A stretch of DNA of 64,000 nt from Dactylorhiza incarnata (Eukaryota; Streptophyta; Magnoliopsida; Asparagales; Orchidaceae), in contig JAWHQI010000040.1 in assembly GCA_033032865.1 (NCBI GenBank), forward strand, positions 9,903,001-9,967,000, in the 5' to 3' direction. The notes under the pieces were generated by a model. The model was not told the origin of the DNA. It ran no database searches and saw only the letters and a list, made by a program, of their open reading frames with translations. Positions 30,294 through 41,468 of the stretch are shown here, in pieces; position 1 is the stretch's first letter; every line of letters starts with the position of its first letter. A program made the translations under genes and the position numbers.

Positions 30294-31450
30294 GCGCAGA
30301 TTTCTGCACTAATAAGGATCGACCTTCTTTCCCGTACCCAAGAGCTCCAGTTTCTCCCATTTCGCTGCTCCATCACCACCCACCGTAGGGAGGAGCTCCG
30401 ACCGCCATTCTCTTGCAAATCTCAAGCCGGAGCATCCTCTAGGCCTCCTCCATTGTCCGTGCACCTCTAATGCTCCATTTTGAGGGATTTTTTCTGCATA
30501 TATGAAGTTCTCCGGTGAGATCGTGGCCATGGAAGATTGCCGGAGAAGACGGGTACAATAGAAGAAGGTGATAGCTCTTCCGTACCCCAGACAGCAGTTG
30601 GAGCCCGAGCTCGGACAATGATTGACAACCCTAGATTCCAGCAGTGAACCTCCGATGAGTCTCCGTGCTTTGGTTGTAATCTAAACCCCCCTTCATATTG
30701 TGGTACTATTTTTCTTCTATTATTTGTGTGCATGGATAATGTATGTTAAATGTTGCTATGCCATTTAGTATATTTTATGTCTATGTGAAATATCTCTGTG
30801 GTCAATTTTAGTGAGGAGCGCCCCATTCCATCTTCCATCCCGCCGTCACGTTCGTGTGCCGCACTAGCAATTGCTACGGGCGTGCTTTGTCGACGAGGTG
30901 CTTGCGACCCTCATTCCGCCTGCCTACTCGCCCATCCGCCTAGTGAAGCGTGGCATAGCGACCCGTGTAATCCAGTCGCCTAACGAAGCAGCGCGCTCAA
31001 GGCCTGCACAGTTCGATTCCGCTTGCCTACTCGTCCATCCTCCCTTGTGAAGCAGCACGCTCAAGGCCTGCCTATTCTCCATCCCGCCAAGCGAAGCATT
31101 GTATAGCGGCATTGCATAGGAGTAGTTGTAGTATTTTATTTTTATTTCCACAAACCAAATCACCCCCTTTCGCACCCATCCGACCTAAAGGACTTCAATC
31201 TCAAGTCCTTCCTCGATAATTAACTCCACCTTACTGTGTTCCTTCGAGATTCGATACTCGGGGATTTGCTCCTCGTTTTATATTACTTGAACGATCGGTA
31301 CACTGTCGTTAAGTGTCGTAGTCTTGCTACCGCCTATAGCGGTGTGCGAGATTTGCGCATCAACAGTCTAACTTTCTGTAGTCAAATAGTAACCGACAGC
31401 CCGCAGCCTCCGATTTCCTTCGGAGGTGCATTTTCAGACTCAACAGAAAC

Positions 31451-33068
31451 ATGCGACCTTCAGATCGCGAACTGTCAGTGAAATATTTGTCAAAAATGTC
31501 AGACCGCCAGTTCCCTCTGGGAGACTGCTCCGACCATAGTGAAGATTCCCCGTGGGAGGCCTTGGAGCAGTCGAAGAGAGAAGCTGAGCGGGCTCAAAAG
31601 GCAACTAATCAGCGTCTGGAAGCGATCAGTCAGGCCTTGGCATTATTAACCGAGCGGCTAGTCCCTCAGCTGGTCACGGTTAACCAAGCAGTTACTCTGG
31701 TCCCTCCTCCTCCGCCTCCGTACCCGCTACCGCAAGTCACCAATTTCCCACCTCTCCAAGAAGGTTTTGCAGCCCGGCAAAACTTCTATCAAGAGGCCGC
31801 ACACAGCATGCTGGCCCGAGTTCTCAATTTTCAGGGGGCGGCTTCTCACGCAGCCCGCCTTTCCCACCGCCAGAAGTAGCTACCCGCCTTTCCTACCCGC
31901 CAGAAGCCGCTGCCCGCCTTTCCTACCCTCCAGAAGTCGCTGCCCGCTCTTCCTACCAGGCGGCTTGTCCGCGAGTAGCCATAGCTCGGGCGGCTTACTA
32001 CTCTCCTCCTCTTATGTATGAGGATGCTGAAGAAAACTCTCCCTTCGTGGATGAAGTCTGAGGGGATCCAGCCCCAAATAATTTCAGAGAGTTGCGCCAG
32101 CCGGCATACAATGGAGAAACAGATCCTACTGTTCATCTTCAGGCCTTCGAGTCGGCCATCACTTTGAGAACCCTCTCGGATGCAACCAAATGCAAGCTCC
32201 TTGTGACATCCTTTGATGGAAAAGCAAGGGAAAGGTTCTATGGGTTGCATCCCAGATCAATCAGCTGCTCCGCTGAGCTGCGCAGGGAGTTTCTGCTCAG
32301 GTTCTCCACTTCTAAAAAGAGAAAAAGTGGCCCGGCGGCCATTTTTGAAATCAGGCAGCGGGAAGACGAAATGTGGGCCCGTTTCATGGATCACTTCCAA
32401 AAGGAAATCATGGAGGTTCAAAATATAGATCCAGAATTGTACAGCGTGGCCATGATTCATGGCTTGAGGAAAGGCCCCCTGAAATTTGAAGCAAACATTA
32501 GGGAGCCAAGGACTTATCAGGAAATGATAAGTTTGGTTAATATGTTCATAAGGGGGAAAAAAGTAACCTCGGGTACTTCGCGAAATTGGTAAGCGACAAG
32601 GAGCAACCCATTTCATTCCACACTCATCCACAAGCAAACCAACCCCATTTCGAGCCCCGTTCCCAGAGGGGAAGGAACTACAAACACAAACAACCCTTTA
32701 TCGGCCATCAACGGTTTAAGGATCAGAAACCGTCGTTGGCCATCACACCTGCTCTGTCCATACCCATTCCTCAAATAATGCCAGTATACCTGCCACAGTA
32801 CACTGCGCAGCCATCTCCATTTATTCCATCCACCCAGTATGATGATTCGCAAGAGTCATTTACTCCTCATAACGTTACCATGGACGAGGTCATCCAAATC
32901 CTTCAAAAGAGGCCGGATTTCAAAATTCCTGCTCCTTTAAAGTCGAATATTCGTAACCGAAATCAAAACCTCTTCTGCGAATATCACAAGGAGGGAGGGC
33001 ATCTGACTGAGAACTGTAGGGCCCTCCGCTTGTTGATAGAAAGGCTTTTAGGAGAGGGGAAGCTCTGA
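31451..33068 (+). pseudogene. gag: TatD gag
   Basis: Starts at MSDRQFPLGD (about 31496); in-frame codons continue a little upstream. First part (to TAG at 31877): helical and Pro-rich (VPPPPPPYPLP). Then a frameshifted stretch with PPFLPARSRC-like repeats (31860-31960). The capsid domain (32092-32592: HLQAFESAI, CKLLVTSFDGKARERFYGL, LRREFLLRFSTSKKRK) is the retrotransposon gag family, close to Gy2. A TAA follows, then a Gln/Pro-rich part and a Tat-type knuckle FCEYHKEGGHLTENC near 32968-33012. At least three breaks. Confidence 0.82.
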
Positions 33069-33086
33069 GGTCTAGTCCTAAAGGAA

Positions 33087-33798
33087 GTGACAGCTGAACC
33101 AGCAACTGAGAAAAAGAAAGAAGCAGTTGAGGTAACTTGGGAGTGTGCCGACGTTGAAGACGCCGGCTGTTATGGGGATATTCATCCCTCAACTGAATGC
33201 ATAGAGGTAAATGATGTGGGCCCCCTGGGGGACATATATTGCATTCATGGGGGAGCTAGAACTGAATCATCCCGCAAATCAAGTATTGCAAGAGTCTTAA
33301 AGCAAGAGGTGGCGGCAATTACAACTTCTGCCCCCGAAAGCTCAATCGTCACTTTCGGTCATGATGATCTTCCTCCAAATGCCAATCCTTTTGATGATGT
33401 CGTGGTCATCAAGGCTATTATTGAGAATTATACGGTTCATAAAATTCTTATCGACATGGGCAGTTCAGTTAATCTCCTCTTCCGTTCAACGTTCGATGCC
33501 CTGAAGACTGGGAAGCCTCTGATTTCCACCGAAGGGCCCCTCTATGGCTTCTCTAGAGAGAAAAAAGAAGTAGAAGGCTCTGTGAAGCTTCTGGTTTCCC
33601 TGGGGGGGAGTGGTGAAACTGATCAACTTTGTGGTAGTGGATGCCCCAAACAACTATTGCGCCATCTTCGGAAGGCCCATTCATAATGCCTACAGAGTAG
33701 TAGTGCCCACTTTCCATCTAGCCCTTAAATTTGCTGCCGAGGGAAGGCAATACCGGATCCGGAGCAATCCAAAAGTGGCTCGGGAATGTTATGTCTAA
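33087..33798 (+). pseudogene. TatD aspartic protease
   Basis: Linker, then VVIKAIIENYTVHKILIDMGSSVNLLFRSTF, which I give only as landmarks: ILIDMGSSVNLLF holds the catalytic position with DMG in place of the usual DT/SG or the DNG of Gy2. A frameshift in a G-run near 33606 moves FVVVDAPNNYCAIFGRPI into another frame. Ends at TAA near 33797. Inactive. Confidence 0.78.
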
Positions 33799-33807
33799 AC
33801 CATCAAT

Positions 33808-35380
33808 ATGATCATAAACATTCCACTTTCAGAATCTCCGATTGAAATTCTTGAAGTTGTTGAGTCTTCAAAGGCTGAAGAGGAAAGGAAGGATCGAGAA
33901 GGGGCTCACCTGGAACCTGCCCAGGCGACCCAAGAAGTCCCCATTGCTGAGGGGGGAGGAAAAGAGATTGATCATCAATACGGAGCCGTCGGAAGAGGAG
34001 AAAGTTCAACTGATCTCCTATCTACTTGAGAACTTGGACATCTTCGCTTGGTCAGCGGAGGATATGCCCGGAGTGGATCCGGACGTGGCTTGCCATCATC
34101 TCAACATATCTCCGGAGTTCAAACCAGTTCAGCAGAAGAAAAGAGAAGTGGCAACCAAATTGGCGGTGCCTATCAGAGAGGAGGTTGCCAAGCTCCTGAA
34201 AGCAAACTTTATTTCTGAAATTCAATACCCCACTTGGATGTCTAACGTTGTAATGGTGAAACAATCCGGTGGGAAGTGGCGTATGTGCGCAGATTTTACA
34301 AAACTTAATAATGTGTGCCCCAAAGATTGCTACCCTCTGCCTCGGATAGAGGTTTTAGTAGATTCCGCGGTTGGGTATAATTTCATGAGCTTTCTCGATG
34401 CATTTTCTAGGTATCATCAAATCAAAATGCACAAACCCGATATCCCGTACACTTCCTTCATCATGAACAATGGGTGTTACTGTTACCTCGTAATAACCTT
34501 CGTTCTTAAAAATGCGGTTGCGGCATATCAAAGAATGATGGATACGGTTTTTAAGCATCAAAAAGGCAGGAACCTTGAGGTCTATGTTGATGACCTTCTC
34601 CTCAAAAGTAAAACCTTTTCAATACATTTGAAAGACCTCGTAGAGACGTTCGCTACTCTACAGAGGTTCAAATTAAAATTGAATCCATTGAAATGTGTGT
34701 TCGGAGCAAATAAGGGGAAATATCTCGGGCATATCCTCACTCCTGATGGCCTTGCACCAAACCCAGATAAGGTGAAGGACATACTCGACATGACTCCCCC
34801 TCGTAATAAGAAGGAGGTCCAGCAACTTGGAGGAAGGTTGGCAGGACTGAGCAGGTTCATTTCTAAATCAGGAGATAAAATTGCTCCATTCTTTAAAACA
34901 CTCCAAGGAGGATCAAAGTTTGAATAGAGCGAAGAGTGGGACAAAGCTTTCGAGCAGTTAAAAGTACAGTTAACTTCAACCCCTCTACTTCAAAGCCCCC
35001 GTGAAGGGGAAATATTGTTCTTATATTTGGGGGTCGGCCCAGATGCAGTGAGTTCTGTCCTCGTCCGGGAGGAAAAGAAGAAACAGTTTCCGATATATTA
35101 TGTCAGCCATATCCTCAAGGATGCAGAAACAAGATACTCGATCTTGGAAAAGCTAGCTTTGGCTTTAGTTATGTCATCATGAAGGCTTCGCCCCTACTTT
35201 CAAGCTCATCCTATCCAAGTAGTTACAGAACATCCACTAAGAAGTATTCTTGAAAAGCCTGATCATTCAGGTAGATTGGCTAAATGGGCTATCGAGCTGA
35301 GCAAATTTGAAATGTCCTACATTCCCAGAACAACAATCAAAGCACAAGTCTTGGCAGATTTTCTGGTTGATACAACGGAA
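33808..35380 (+). pseudogene. pol: TatD reverse transcriptase and RNase H
   Basis: Acidic linker, then RT: MPGVDPDVACHHLNI, WRMCADFTKLNNVCPKD, FLDAFSRYHQIKM and catalytic VYVDDLLLKS near 34580-34610. RT is open to 34927 (TAG). RNase H follows with PLLQSPREGEILFLYL and ETRYSILEKLALALV, then another TGA near 35180 and HPIQVVTEHPLRSIL. Family knowledge: this makes cDNA and degrades the RNA template. Stops make it a pseudogene. Confidence 0.85.
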
Positions 35381-35800
35381 TCCAGTCCTGAACAAGTGGA
35401 GAAATCCCCGTTGGCTTGGATTGTTTATGTGGATGGGGCTTCTGGTAAAAACTCTGTGGGAGCCGGAGTAGTTTTAATCAGCCCAAATGGCATCAAACTT
35501 GAGCAGCTATCAAGTTCTTCTTTCCGGTCACAAATAATCAGGCAGAGTAGGAGGCACTTCTTGTCGGTCTGAGACTTGCAAAGGAGCTGGGGATAGAACA
35601 CGTGCATGTCAAAACTGATTCGCTAGTGATGGCTTCTCATGTTTTGGGGAATTACGAAACAAGAGAACCAATGCTGAGGAAGTATCTACTGCTAGCTTAG
35701 GGTGAGATCGGAAGATTCAAATCATTCATCATTGAGCATATTCCCAGGACATAGAACTAAGAAGCAGATGGGTTGTCAAAGTTCGGTCTTCCATCAGGGG
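35381..35800 (+). pseudogene. TatD second (archaeal-type) RNase H
   Basis: WIVYVDGASGKNSVGAGVVL is the start of the extra RNase H typical of Tat elements. After a frameshift near 35550 it continues with LRLAKELGIEHVHVKTDSLVMA and HIPRT.N.EADGLSKFG, with stops. Two RNase H domains in tandem place the element in Tat. Confidence 0.8.
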
Positions 35801-36634
35801 GAGTGACCTCTGAACTTTTCCATCCGGCAATAGAAGAAGGGGACTCGTGCAGATCGATCAGAATCCTTCCTGGAAGGATCCTTATGAGCTATTCTTATCA
35901 AAAGGAGAATTTCATCAATCCATCAAATACAGAAAGAGATTCAGAAGAAAGGTAGCCTATTATTACTTAATAGCGGGAATCCTGTACAGGAAAACTTTGA
36001 TTTCTCCCTTGGCGCGGTGTGTTTCTGAGGAAGAAATTCCAACCATACTTCAGGAGGTTGACTCCGGAGAATGCGGTAGTCATTTAGGGGCAAAGACTTT
36101 TGAGAAAAGGATCTTGAGGCAGGGATATTTCTGGACAACTATGAGAAAAGATGCCAAAGCATTTGCCAAGCGATGTGTTCAGTGTCAGAAGTTTGCTCCT
36201 CTTCAACATCTGCCCGCTCAATAACTTAGATCAATAACTGCGCCTTGGCCCTTCGCAGTTTGGGGAATAGATCTCATCGGACCCTTCCCTATGGCTAGCG
36301 GCCAGCGTCATTTTATAATTGTGATGATTGATTATTTCAGCAAGTGGATTGAGGCAAAGGCATTGGCAGACTACAACGCAAGTCATCAAAAACTTCATCT
36401 GGGGAGAAATAGTTTGTCGACATAGAATCCCGCTGGCAATTGTCACTGACAATGGTCCACAGTTAAATAATTCAGAAATGATAAACTTCTGTGATCAGGT
36501 TGGAATTGATCTTCGGTTTTCCTCGGTACATCATCCCAGGACCAATGGCCAGGTGGAAGCAGCAAATAGTCAAATCCAGCAGCTTTTAATGAAGAGAGTC
36601 TTGAATCAAAGAGGGAATTGGGCAGAACAACTAC
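35801..36634 (+). pseudogene. TatD integrase, N-terminal and core part
   Basis: Zinc-binding region GECGSHLGAKTFEKRILRQG...CVQCQKFA (about 36065-36195), stop at TAA near 36222, then the core: WGIDLIGPFPMASGQ, frameshift near 36365, VTDNGPQLN, and HHPRTNGQVEAANSQI with the catalytic E. CopC is inserted after LNQRGNWAEQL at ACTAC; integrase resumes at 51389. Confidence 0.82.
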
Positions 36635-36784
36635 TGTTGGGAATCTTGCCCACATGATTCCTGATTTGAAGAAGTCACCAAGTCAAGAAAACTTCACCTT
36701 GTATTTGATTACTTCTCTAGCTTATAATCTCAGGAAGTTAAAGAAATGTCGTCGAGAAGAATAGGAGATATCGTCGACAAAGTA

Positions 36785-37070
36785 TGCTTGTCGTCATGAT
36801 AATGAGTAAAGCGAACTCAGAAGGAAGATCAATGACCGCTGAGATTTGGCGTGTTCGTCGAACGCAGAAGCAAGATCGTCGAACTCAGAAGGAATATCGA
36901 CGACTGCTGAGATTTGGCGTGTTCGTCGAACGCAGAAGCAAGATCGCCAAACTCAGAAGGAAGATCGTCGACCGCTGAGATTTGCCGTATTCGTCAAACG
37001 CAGAAGGAAGATCGTCGAACTCAGAAGGAAGATCGTCGAACTCAGAAGGAAGATCGTCGACCACTGAGAC
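36785..37070. repeat. 68-bp array in CopC U3
   Basis: GCTGAGATTTGGCGTGTTCG recurs at 36838, 36906 and 36974, with a partial unit after. Each unit carries GTTCGTCGAACGCAG, eight bases, TCGTCGAACTCAGAA, the reverse complement of the Gy2 module. The 3' LTR has one more unit (49818, 49886, 49954, 50022, 50090). Confidence 0.9.
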
Positions 37071-37499
37071 TCGACAAGATCATCGAACGCAGAGAAGACA
37101 CAGTATCGTCGACTTCACCAAAGTGTGCTTGTCGTCAAGAAAGAACAAACATCGTCGTAAAGAAGGCATGTCGTTGAGAAGCCAAGGTGATTACGATGAC
37201 ACAGTCAAAGACAACATATCGTCTTATATACAGAAGCATCAGAATGTCTCGCATCGTCGAGATATTAGGATCATTGGGAGAAGTAAGAAGACCTAGGCAT
37301 CGACAAAGTCCTGTCGTCGAGATATTGTCCATGATGTCGTATCGATGGAATTATCGTCGAGACAGATTCAAATGTTATGGACGTGCTGCCAGCATTTAAT
37401 GCCGCCGCCTGATTGTCTAATCAGCGCGTGCTCTTAAGGAAAGGAGCGTCTGACACTTAAGGCATTTTTGTCAGAAGACCGTTGGGGACCTCGCAGTCT

Positions 37500-37507
37500 T
37501 ATAAAAG
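37500..37507 (+). promoter_or_regulatory. CopC 5' LTR TATA box
   Basis: TATAAAAG after GCAGTCT, between the U3 array and the U5 array; also present in the 3' LTR near 50525. Confidence 0.75.
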
Positions 37508-37804
37508 AGATAAGAGGTTGCCCTAAAAAAGACAGCAATCGATCAGTAAGAAAGATAGAAAGAAAGAAAGAAAGAAAAAGAAGAAGCAGTCATCTTCATC
37601 GACTGTTAAGGTGCCAATCTTCATCAGGCTAAGAAAAGATTTGAAGAAGAATCGTGCGCTCAAGATCTGATTCAAAAGCATCTTCTTCAATCTCAAGGAG
37701 ACGATCTTAACAGGCTAAAGTTGTCGATCCTCATCCGGGAGAAGTAACAGTTTTTCTTACTGTAATTTATTGTAAGGCTTGCGGGCCAAACTTGTCAAGC
37801 TTGA

Positions 37805-38135
37805 GATCTGGAGAGCTGTGAGGCTTGAGGGCCAGGGCAGTGCACTTGTGGGTGCATCTTGTCGAGCTTGCGGGATCGGGGGAAGTAGGGGCTTGCGGGC
37901 CTAGGCTGTTGGGACTTGCGGGTCTGTGTTATAGGGCTTGAGGGCCTGAGTGTCGAGCTTGCGGGCTCGGGGGCAGTAAGCGCTTGCGGGCCTAGGCTGT
38001 TGGGACTTGCAGGTCCGTGTTGTAGTGCTTGAGGGCCTGAGTGTCGAGCTTGCGGGCTCGGGGGTAGTTGGGGCTTGCGGGCCTAGGCTGTTGGGACTTG
38101 CAGGTCTGTGTTGTAAGTCTTGAGGGCCTGAAGCT
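37805..38135. repeat. 91-bp array in CopC U5
   Basis: GCTTGCGGGCCTAGGCTG recurs at 37891, 37982 and 38073 (91-bp spacing), preceded by shorter CTTGCGGG blocks. Copies in the 3' LTR at about 50910, 51001 and 51092. Confidence 0.88.
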
Positions 38136-38377
38136 TTTGGCGGCATTTGCCGAGCCTAGCACAATGCTAGGTAGGCGCAGAGGGAAATAGGACTACTCAA
38201 GACACCCTGTCTTGAGGAACCTCTATAGATCTTGTGTCGTCTGCTGTGCTATTTGTGTGTGATATTCTACTGCTGTGGTTAACAACTCATAACTCACGAT
38301 AATACATCGAAAAGAACCAAGATCACCTAACACCCCCCCCCCCCCCTCTAGGTGAACGTTCCATAACTAATTACAAG

Positions 38378-38388
38378 TGGTATCAGAG
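38378..38388 (+). promoter_or_regulatory. CopC primer-binding site (initiator Met tRNA)
   Basis: TGGTATCAGAG two bases after the 5' LTR end. Confidence 0.93.
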
Positions 38389-38444
38389 GTAGGTTGATCA
38401 AAGGAAGACTTAACCGTCTGATCTAGATCGAGGAACGACTCACC

Positions 38445-38537
38445 ATGGCCGGTGGAGATCAAAATCGGGAGATGAGATCTATTAAACTTCCGGTCTGCTC
38501 AAAGGAGAATTTCCCTATCTAGAAGGAAATGGTTAGG
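38445..38537 (+). pseudogene. gag: CopC gag, first exon-like piece before LARD-B
   Basis: ATG at 38445 opens MAGGDQNREMRSIKLPVC; after FPI a TAG replaces the Trp codon seen in CopE (FGIWKERVRLF). LARD-B is inserted after TTAGG, 93 bases into the gene, and gag resumes at 44653 with RLFMEAGDPRIYL. Confidence 0.85.
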
Positions 38538-40077
38538 TGATGAGTCCCATTTATATACACATTTATGGACTCATCTGGGCCAATTTTCTAGTCTTTGCAC
38601 TACACTTTAGGAATGTTTTCATTCATATTTGATATTTCATGCTAAGTGCACTTCTAGGCCCGTTCCTGGTGTATTTTCATGTTTATATTACTCATGCTTT
38701 GTGGTGCAATTCAATTCTATATTTGAGAATGTGTGGAGTGCCCTTTTGCGTGGCCCGACGATCTTTCAGGTTGATACGGGGGTTGTGCGAGTGTTTCGGG
38801 GCGCAAAAACTGCACAGGAACACTGCGCACGATCACTGGTTATATTGCGCACGATCATTGATTGTGCGCCGCCGATCGTGCGCGTTCATTTGCAGCCAAA
38901 AGTTGCTCTCGTATTTTGGTCTTGTGTTCTCTACGCACCATCGTGCGTTTGGTCGTGCATTTTAATTTTTTCTGTAAAGTTGTCTTGCAGGTTTCCGGCT
39001 GCAGAGCGCACGACCACTAGCGGCCCAGTGCACACGACCACTGGTCGTGCGCCACTGGTCGTGCGCACTATTTATTCCAGCGCTTATTTATAGCCAGGCT
39101 CCGCGATTTTAGGGCAGATAGGCAGTACCGGGGCGCGATTAGGCCGCCATTTTGGGCGATTTTCATCCCATCTTCATCCCCATTCCATTCCGATCATCCG
39201 GGAGACTCCTCCGGCGATCAAGAGTTGTTTCTCGACCATCGCGGAGCCCTTCCGGCCGTCAGCAAAGCTTTCCTAGCGAGTGTTCTTCAAGTTGTTGCGG
39301 AGAAAGTGGAGATCATCGGAGAAAGTGACAGATCTCCGGCACCGGAAGCACCCCTCGACCGAGATCGGAAGCGGATTGACAACCCGCTATTCTGGACGTG
39401 ACCGACGGCTCTCCTTCTTGAGTGGTTTTCTCTTAACTTATCTTGTTATAACTAGTTGAATATTTGTGTAATGAACTTGAATGATTTGTTTGTCTATGAA
39501 TGAATTTATTGGTGTTTACATAATCTCCTTTGTATTGCTCTGTGTTGCGTCCGCTTACACTCACTCCACTCCACTCCACTTCCACGCACACGTTCTAGCT
39601 CGCTCACTCTAGCAAAAGCTAGAGGTGAGAGTGAAGAGGTGCTTTCGACCCTCATCAAAACCCCGCACTGTGGCCATTTCACCCACATACCGAAGCACGG
39701 CATCGCAGCCGCTGCACTCACCCCCACTTTGCGAAGAGGTGTGTGCGACCCTCAACCGTCATAGTTACATTTAGTCCACGCGCCTTCCGAAGCACGGCAT
39801 CACGGCCGTTGCATCCATCTCGCCTTGCGAAGTGGAGTTTTGACCCGCGTCTCTCTTTATTTTGCAATAGCATAGGATCCCAAACCAAACCTCCCGTTGT
39901 TACTTATTAACCCTTTTAACTGATTTCCTAGTTTGAGCAAATCGTACTACCCAACTTGCGGTCCTTTGAGAACGATATTCGGGGAGTTTCTCCCTATTTT
40001 ATTACTTGAGCGACTGGTGCACTGCCGTTGTATCGCATTTCGTGCCTGCTAATTAGCAGTGCCGAAATAGCGCATCA
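38538..40077 (+). repeat. LARD-B 5' LTR (1540 bp)
   Basis: Starts TGATGAGTCCCATTTATATACA, ends TAGCGCATCA. U3 (about 38800-39070) has inverted CGCACGATC / GATCGTGCG and GCACGACCACTGGTCGTGC motifs; a TATTTATAG box lies at about 39085-39093. Confidence 0.93.
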
Positions 40078-40083
40078 AGTTTT

Positions 40084-40101
40084 TGGCGCCGTTGCCGGGG
40101 A
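40084..40101 (+). promoter_or_regulatory. LARD-B primer-binding site
   Basis: TGGCGCCGTTGCCGGGGA, six bases after the LTR; the usual primer site of Athila/Tat elements (tRNA-Asp type in the literature as I recall). Confidence 0.9.
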
Positions 40102-40183
40102 CTGCAAGCCTGTTTGATTTGTTTTTATTTGGAAATTCGTTTTAAGATATTTTGTTTTCCTTCAGTATGTTATTTTCTATATC

Positions 40184-41333
40184 ATGTGGGCGCATTTGAA
40201 TATCCATTGTCGTTGGTGTGGGGACACATCCCACGCTAGTGATAGGTGTCCCAAAGAGTATGGTGTTGTTCAGAAACCATACAGGTCCCATAAATCTTTT
40301 GGCTCCTCTACTGCACTTCCGTTGACGCATTCTCACACTGTTGCCGCACCTTGGGTGCCGGCTAAGCCGGTGAGACATTGTTTATTTTGCAAAAGTAGAG
40401 AGCATGCCTTGAAGGACTGTGCGGATTACCTTCGCCAATTGGAGGATGACGATGAGACGGATATCCGGATCGTCCCATCTTCGAATTCTGCGAGCACAGC
40501 TTCTTCCTCTGGTTACGTATCCCTTCCACCTTCACTTCTTGAAGTCTCTGGAATCGACACGTGCATCAGTGTCCCTCATGACCCTGTTTCTAACGCTACC
40601 CCCCCATACCTCTTCGGTTCACGTACCACTTTGTGTGGATTTCTGCCCTTGTGTGGAGAGTGAGCACGAGCTCTTAAGAAGCACGTCTTCACCCACTACA
40701 CACGAAACTACATCTATTTCTGATGTTATCATTGAGATCAATTTGCAAGATGGTGCAGACCTACGCAGTGTCGTCCCCACTCTCATGGAGGCGGACAGTC
40801 TCGATTGTGCTGAAGCAACCATTTTGGTTCAGTGCGAGAAAGTCCAAGTTAGAGAGGAGGCCATTGTGTGCTCTGTCGAGTCTAGTGAGATCTCCGACGA
40901 TGTCATCAGTTTATCATTGCCGCACCACATGGGGGATGAAGCCGGGATTATCCCCTCAGATGAGATTTCTTTTAGTTTTTCTTCTAATTTATTTCCTGAC
41001 CCCCTTTCTTTTTGTACAAGGATGCAGGATGTCCCTCCTACGGTTGATCAGATCTTATGCTTGGAGGAGCCGAAAGCCTGGCGGGGTGAGGAAGGTACAG
41101 TGAAGGAACATCTTTTTTCCTCATCATCGTTGGTGCTTCCCTTTGAGGATTGGTTACAAGGGGGCAAGCAGTTTTTCTTTGAAGATATAATACTGGAGGA
41201 GAAGAAGAGAGCGAAAAAGGAGGAGATTTGGGGTTGGAGGCTGAGCATCTTACTTATTTTCCACCCCTACTACCAGGTCCCCGGACCTTTTTCTTTCATC
41301 AGCTGTTACTACTTCAAATCAGCTTATAGCTGA
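40184..41333 (+). pseudogene. LARD-B gag-like gene with +1 frame change
   Basis: First frame 40184-40663 (159 codons) has two CCHC knuckles: CRWCGDTSHASDRC (residues 9-22) and CLFCKSREHALKDC (about 67-80). The second frame (+1, open to 41333) is acidic and ends LPFEDWLQGGK, a Lys/Glu cluster, KEEIWGWR and a hydrophobic Tyr/Phe tail. A C7 run at 40599-40605 lies in the overlap and is the likely place of the shift. The homologous gene in LARD-A also needs a +1 change. Function beyond RNA binding by knuckles is unknown. Confidence 0.65.
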
Positions 41334-41429
41334 TTTGTTTTGAGCTTGTAATAATAATTAGGATTAATTGACCTTTGCTCATTCCTAGACTTTATAAATT
41401 GCTTTAATACAGGTATTTGGTCCACCTTT

Positions 41430-41468
41430 AAGGACGTTAAACAAAAGGGCTTCTTGGGAGACAACCCA
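41430..41468 (+). other. Conserved motif after LARD-B gag-like gene
   Basis: AAGGACGTTAAACAAAAGGG then CTTCTTGGGAGACAACCCA, matching 6601-6638 in LARD-A. Confidence 0.6.

Larger units (their letters stand above)
5145..31362 (+). mobile_element. LARD-A: gag-only Athila-like element, interrupted
   Basis: Internal sequence at 5145-7661 and 29236-29656, then the 3' LTR at 29657-31362. The 5' LTR lies left of Gy1, outside the window. Identification rests on collinearity with LARD-B (38538-44652): same gag-like C-terminus (DWLQGGK...KEIWGWR), same downstream motif near 6601, same AGTCTGGGG purine tracts, same LTR start (TGATGAGTCCCATTTATATA) and end (GCGCATCA). No protease, RT or integrase is present, so it depends on another element for mobility. 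It is interrupted by Gy1 and by Gy2. Confidence 0.8.
29657..31362 (+). repeat. LARD-A 3' LTR (1706 bp)
   Basis: Starts TGATGAGTCCCATTTATATACA and ends TTTGCGCATCA, as the LARD-B LTRs do. U3 holds a cluster of ACGCACGG hairpin motifs (29970-30270), TATA at 30287-30293, and R/U5 with repeated GAAGC..CGCCT blocks (30850-31100). Confidence 0.85.
36635..38375 (+). repeat. CopC 5' LTR (1741 bp)
   Basis: Starts TGTTGGGAATCTTGCCC and ends CATAACTAATTACA. U3 has a 68-bp array (36790-37070) and many CGTCGA motifs; TATA at 37500; U5 has a 91-bp array (about 37805-38135) and a C14-type run near 38333. Partner at 49616-51383. Confidence 0.93.

Noticed and set aside
37901..38146. Pro-rich minus-strand frame in the CopC U5
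   Set aside because: It is an effect of the 91-bp repeat array; no other coding evidence.
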